33,931 bases of DNA from Thermoflexales bacterium (GTDB taxonomy: Bacteria; Chloroflexota; Anaerolineae; B4-G1): the NCBI GenBank assembly GCA_007123205.1, contig SKLM01000380.1, positions 1-33,931 of the forward strand. The letters run 5' to 3'. The number at the start of each line of letters is the position of its first letter. The stretch's first letter is position 1. The translations under genes and the position numbers were made by a program. Below, piece by piece: positions 31,314 through 33,931 of the stretch. Below the pieces are notes generated by a model. The model did not search any database. It saw only the letters and a program-made list of their open reading frames with translations, and was not told the origin of the DNA.

Positions 31314-32407
31314 CTCACCCGTCCGGTGACGATGTCCATCCCAATGACGTCCCCCGTTCTGGTGTCGGGCGGCACAGCGACCTTCACGCCCACTTCCAGG
31401 ATCGCCAACCGTCTGCCGGCCCACTCCTTGACTTCGACCACCTTCATCGGAATGGTTCTGGGAGTCTCCACCTGAGTATCGACCTGGAGCCGATCGACCC
31501 GCTGGATTACCTCTTCGCCCAGCACTCGCTCCCCGGCCATAGCGTTCTCCTCGATCTGTTCGGGACTTCTGGCGCCGGGGATGGCACACGTAACCCCCGG
31601 TCTGGATACAACCCAGGATAGGGCCAGTTGGGCCATCGTCAGCCCCAGGTCGGCTGCCAGGGGCTGAAGACGGCTCACCAGCCTAAGGGAATCACGCAAC
31701 GGGCGCCCCTGAAACTGCGGGTAAGAAGCGCGGTGGTCACCTTGCCCAAAGACCGTCTCAGGCGAGATCCTACCCGTGAACATTCCCATCAGGAGCGGCG
31801 TGTACGCGATGACGCCGACGCCGCGCTGGCGACAGTATGGAAGAAGCTCAGCTTCGATATCCCGGTGGAGCAGATTGTAGGGCATCTGGTTGGCGACGAC
31901 ACCATCGACAGCAAGCCACGCATCCAGCTCTTCGACCCAGAAGTTTGATAGGCCCGTGTATCGGATCTTCCCGGCCTCCTTGAGCCGCTCCAGGGCCCGC
32001 ACAGTCTCCTCGTACGGGGTCTCGAGATCGGGAACGTGGATCTGGTAGAGATCGATCCAGTCGGTGCCCAGACGACGCAGGCTCGCCTCGGCCGCTTCCG
32101 TGATGGCGGCGGCGCTGCAGTCGATCGTGGCTCGACCCTGGTCATCCCACGGTGTCCCACCCTTCGTCGCGACGACGACGTCGTCTCTCCGTCTTCGAAT
32201 CGCCTGCCCGACGAGTTCTTCGGCACGGCCGAACCCGTAGTTGTCGGACGTATCAATGAAGTTGATACCGAGGTCGACGGCTCGCCGAATCGTGCCGATG
32301 GAATCTCCATCATCCGCGGCGCCGTAGGCCTGGCCCCCCATAGCCAGCGTCCCCAGACCGATCACGGAGACCCGCAGCTCCGACCCTCCCAAACGGCGGT
32401 ACTCCAT
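31295..32407 (-). CDS. Aldo/keto reductase with a C-terminal extension
   Basis: A 370-aa AKR, NADP(H)-dependent TIM-barrel oxidoreductase. The catalytic tetrad is present: D and Y in 'FIDTSDNYG', K in 'VVATKGG' and H in 'YQIHVPD'. Barrel strands continue ('GLSNF', 'VVANQMPYNLLHRD', 'GVIAYTPLLMG') to the NADP site 'AIPGARSPEQIEENA'. The usual AKR end falls near ~318. Here ~52 further residues ('IPMKVVEVKEWAGRRLAILEVGVKVAVPPDT...') form a beta-rich tail not typical of the family. ATG 32407 has GGAGGGAG 8 nt upstream. Its 3' end overlaps the response-regulator gene on the other strand by 19 bp. The substrate is unknown. Confidence 0.9.
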   Translation of the reverse strand: MEYRRLGGSELRVSVIGLGTLAMGGQAYGAADDGDSIGTIRRAVDLGINFIDTSDNYGFGRAEELVGQAIRRRRDDVVVATKGGTPWDDQGRATIDCSAAAITEAAEASLRRLGTDWIDLYQIHVPDLETPYEETVRALERLKEAGKIRYTGLSNFWVEELDAWLAVDGVVANQMPYNLLHRDIEAELLPYCRQRGVGVIAYTPLLMGMFTGRISPETVFGQGDHRASYPQFQGRPLRDSLRLVSRLQPLAADLGLTMAQLALSWVVSRPGVTCAIPGARSPEQIEENAMAGERVLGEEVIQRVDRLQVDTQVETPRTIPMKVVEVKEWAGRRLAILEVGVKVAVPPDTRTGDVIGMDIVTGRVSQLGGE

Positions 32408-32633
32408 ATCCCTAACTCCCTCCTCTGGCACACCTGATGTCGCCTACTCCTCCCCCGGCTGTGCGTCGACCGTTGGGCAGCCCACTCGCCGGGCGATCAA
32501 CCGCACTGTTCTAGGATTCTGACCGGCTGACTGGACAGCCACTGCGGCTGAAGGCATCTAGTGCCTATCTCCCATCCCTTCAGGCGACGCCTTTTCTCAT
32601 CTCGTATTCCTTCATAGAAGCTGGCGACTTCCC

Positions 32634-33161
32634 TCAGGGCTGGTCTCCCTGCGCACATTCGGGTGCTGCTCTAACAAACACCTCGATCCCTCTCACCGTC
32701 TCCGAGTGACAGAGCCGATTTCTTGACAACGATGGAATCCGCTCCGGGGGAATGGCCGGATCCCGATAGAGGAACTCACCACCCTGCTTCAGGAAGGCAG
32801 TCCAAATTGCCAACGCCTGCTCGGCATCAGGAAGCTCGTGCAGAGTATCGAAACAGATGATCTTGTCGAAATAGGCCCGGGGAAACTCAAGGGTGTCTGC
32901 GCTGCAGCGGATCACCTCTACGTTTCGGACCGAAGCAGCCCTCTTCTCCAGATGGTCAAGCGCTTCTTCCCAGACATCGACGGCGTAAACCCGGCCCTCG
33001 CGCGCGAGCGTCGCCAGAGGAGCGGTATGATAGCCAATGGCGCATCCCACCTCCAGGATCCAGTCATCGGTCTCCACACCCAGAGCCGTGAAGAGGTCGA
33101 GGGGATCATCGAACAGCCCCTTCACCGCGTACAGCAAGCGGGCGATGGTGAGTTTCAGCAT
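32634..33161 (-). CDS. Small class I SAM-dependent methyltransferase
   Basis: A 175-aa Rossmann-fold methyltransferase. Motif I is 'WILEVGCAIGYHT' (E-x-G-x-x-x-G), then 'VYAVDVWEEALDHLEKRA' (acidic ribose-binding residue), 'VIRCSADTLEFPRAYFDKIICFDTLHELPD' and 'GGEFLYRDP'. The N-terminus is short ('MLKLTIARLLYAVKGLFDDPLDLF'). ATG 33161 follows GGGGG by 6 nt. The acceptor (small molecule, lipid or protein) cannot be deduced. It lies between a cupin-fusion gene upstream (122 bp) and the AKR downstream (226 bp), all on the minus strand. Confidence 0.88.
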   Translation of the reverse strand: MLKLTIARLLYAVKGLFDDPLDLFTALGVETDDWILEVGCAIGYHTAPLATLAREGRVYAVDVWEEALDHLEKRAASVRNVEVIRCSADTLEFPRAYFDKIICFDTLHELPDAEQALAIWTAFLKQGGEFLYRDPAIPPERIPSLSRNRLCHSETVRGIEVFVRAAPECAQGDQP

Positions 33162-33283
33162 CGACTACCCCCTTGGTCTACCTCCCAATCCCTGTTCCAT
33201 CGATACCTACCGGGCGCCCACGACCCTGGGAGTCAGCCGCGCTCCCCGGGCAAGCCCGGTCCGCACCCTGCGCTCTGCGAAAG

Positions 33284-33931
33284 TCAGGATCCTTCCCCCC
33301 AGGCCAACCAGAGTAGCGTCACGGGCTCGTCCTCATCCGTCCAGACGACGTGATCAGACCCGGGAGGGACGAAGTAGGCCTCCCCGGCCTGAACCGGGAA
33401 TGTCGCCTCTCCTATCTTCGCCCACCCCGCGCCTGAGATGAACACGAAGGCCTGCGGAAACGGGTTCGTGTCCCCAGGGTCGTTCAGCTGCTGTCCCTTC
33501 TCCACCTGGTACCAGGCGCTGCGGAATCCCGGTTGGTAGAACAGCGCGACGACATTCGCGCCATGGACTTTGCGACTGTGTTCAGCGTCCAGCAGGATCC
33601 GCTCGGGCTCCGTGCAGGTGAAGAAATGCTGCAGGAAGGAGAGCATGTCGGCGTAGAGTTGGGGGCTGAAGGATTGTCCCGGCCCCAGGCGGTACTCCAA
33701 TGGTGCTGGATCCGAAGCAGAAGCCTTGGCAGCCGCAGTGAAAGCCGTCATCTGGCCGGTGTATAACTTCCGCAGCGTTCTCTCCGTCAGCACCAGGATG
33801 GTCTGGGACTGGGGGTCCGATCCTGGGGACACCGTGACACGACATCCCGGCTCAACGATCACGTGCCAGGGCCCGGGGCCTTCCTGGATCTCCAACTCGA
33901 TCCTCAGCTCCAGTTCCTCGGAGACCTTCCG
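33284..33931 (-). CDS. SCP2-like sterol-carrier/cupin fusion, 5' end outside the window
   Basis: The frame is open to the window edge (216 aa visible), so the TTG at 33895 in the track is probably internal. Residues ~20-75 ('PGCRVTVSPGSDPQSQTILVLTERTLRKLYTGQMTAFTAAAKASASDPAPLEYRL') match the sterol-carrier-protein-2 C-terminal pattern. From ~110 on, a cupin barrel follows: 'ALFYQPGFRSAWYQVEKGQ', 'FVFISGAGWAKIGEATFPVQAGEAYFVPPGSDHVVW'. Cupins bind a metal or a sugar ligand. Here the classic G-x5-H-x-H box is incomplete ('PGFRSAWYQVEKG' lacks the H-x-H), while 'GSDHVVW' keeps the distal His. The function is probably lipid or small-ligand binding. Confidence 0.75.
   Translation of the reverse strand, partial: RKVSEELELRIELEIQEGPGPWHVIVEPGCRVTVSPGSDPQSQTILVLTERTLRKLYTGQMTAFTAAAKASASDPAPLEYRLGPGQSFSPQLYADMLSFLQHFFTCTEPERILLDAEHSRKVHGANVVALFYQPGFRSAWYQVEKGQQLNDPGDTNPFPQAFVFISGAGWAKIGEATFPVQAGEAYFVPPGSDHVVWTDEDEPVTLLWLAWGEGS

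Overview
The window is bacterial, high-GC, and looks like a member of the Chloroflexota, probably the Anaerolineae or a relative. This assignment is an inference from gene content and signals. The clues are a secreted beta-helix protein ending in a 'LPL-hydrophobic-R' tail, a CpXC-domain protein, two Asp23 proteins next to nusB and fakA, a trimethylamine-methyltransferase-family (MttB) protein without pyrrolysine, and frequent GTG/TTG starts. No mobile-element gene, CRISPR array or phage gene was found.

Layout. 1-3540 (+): the 3' end of a secreted beta-helix protein, an 80-aa unknown protein, a DedA/VTT membrane protein and a membrane protein with a decayed zinc ribbon. 3541-7011: a probable broken ORF (+), then on the minus strand a 70-aa protein, galU, and gatC-gatA, whose product charges tRNA-Gln/Asn by transamidation. 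7110-10688 (-): a B12-binding radical SAM protein and an MttB-family corrinoid methyltransferase, a B12-linked pair. 11084-11838 (-): a ParB-like protein, possibly preceded by a leaderless Cys-rich ORF. 12079-15247 (+): a cytosolic GAF-PAS histidine kinase, a CpXC-domain protein and tRNA-Arg(ACG). 15248-15735 has no gene but holds a 107-bp inverted-repeat element. 15736-17501 (-): a GTPase annotated in databases as cyclic 2,3-diphosphoglycerate synthetase-like, and a small membrane protein.

17643-27245 (-) is a housekeeping block. Upstream it carries asp23, fakA (fatty-acid kinase), fakB/degV, recG, coaD and a coiled-coil protein. A consensus promoter then starts rpmF-fabD-fabG-asp23-nusB. 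The block joins fatty-acid synthesis (FabD, FabG), uptake of exogenous fatty acids (FakA/FakB), coenzyme A synthesis (CoaD), L32 and NusB. In fabD the only in-frame start that keeps the GQGSQ motif is CTG.

27436-31313 (+): rpmB (L28) with a strong promoter and a palindromic leader, a terminator, then lon with a long structured leader and a single-domain response regulator. 31295-33931 (-): an aldo/keto reductase with an extra C-terminal tail, a small SAM methyltransferase, and a truncated SCP2-cupin fusion running off the window.

I found no clear new multi-gene system. The most unusual signals are the CTG-initiated fabD, the 15396-15502 inverted-repeat element, the leaderless ORF before the ParB-like gene, and the in-frame TGA in the ORF at 3684-3944.
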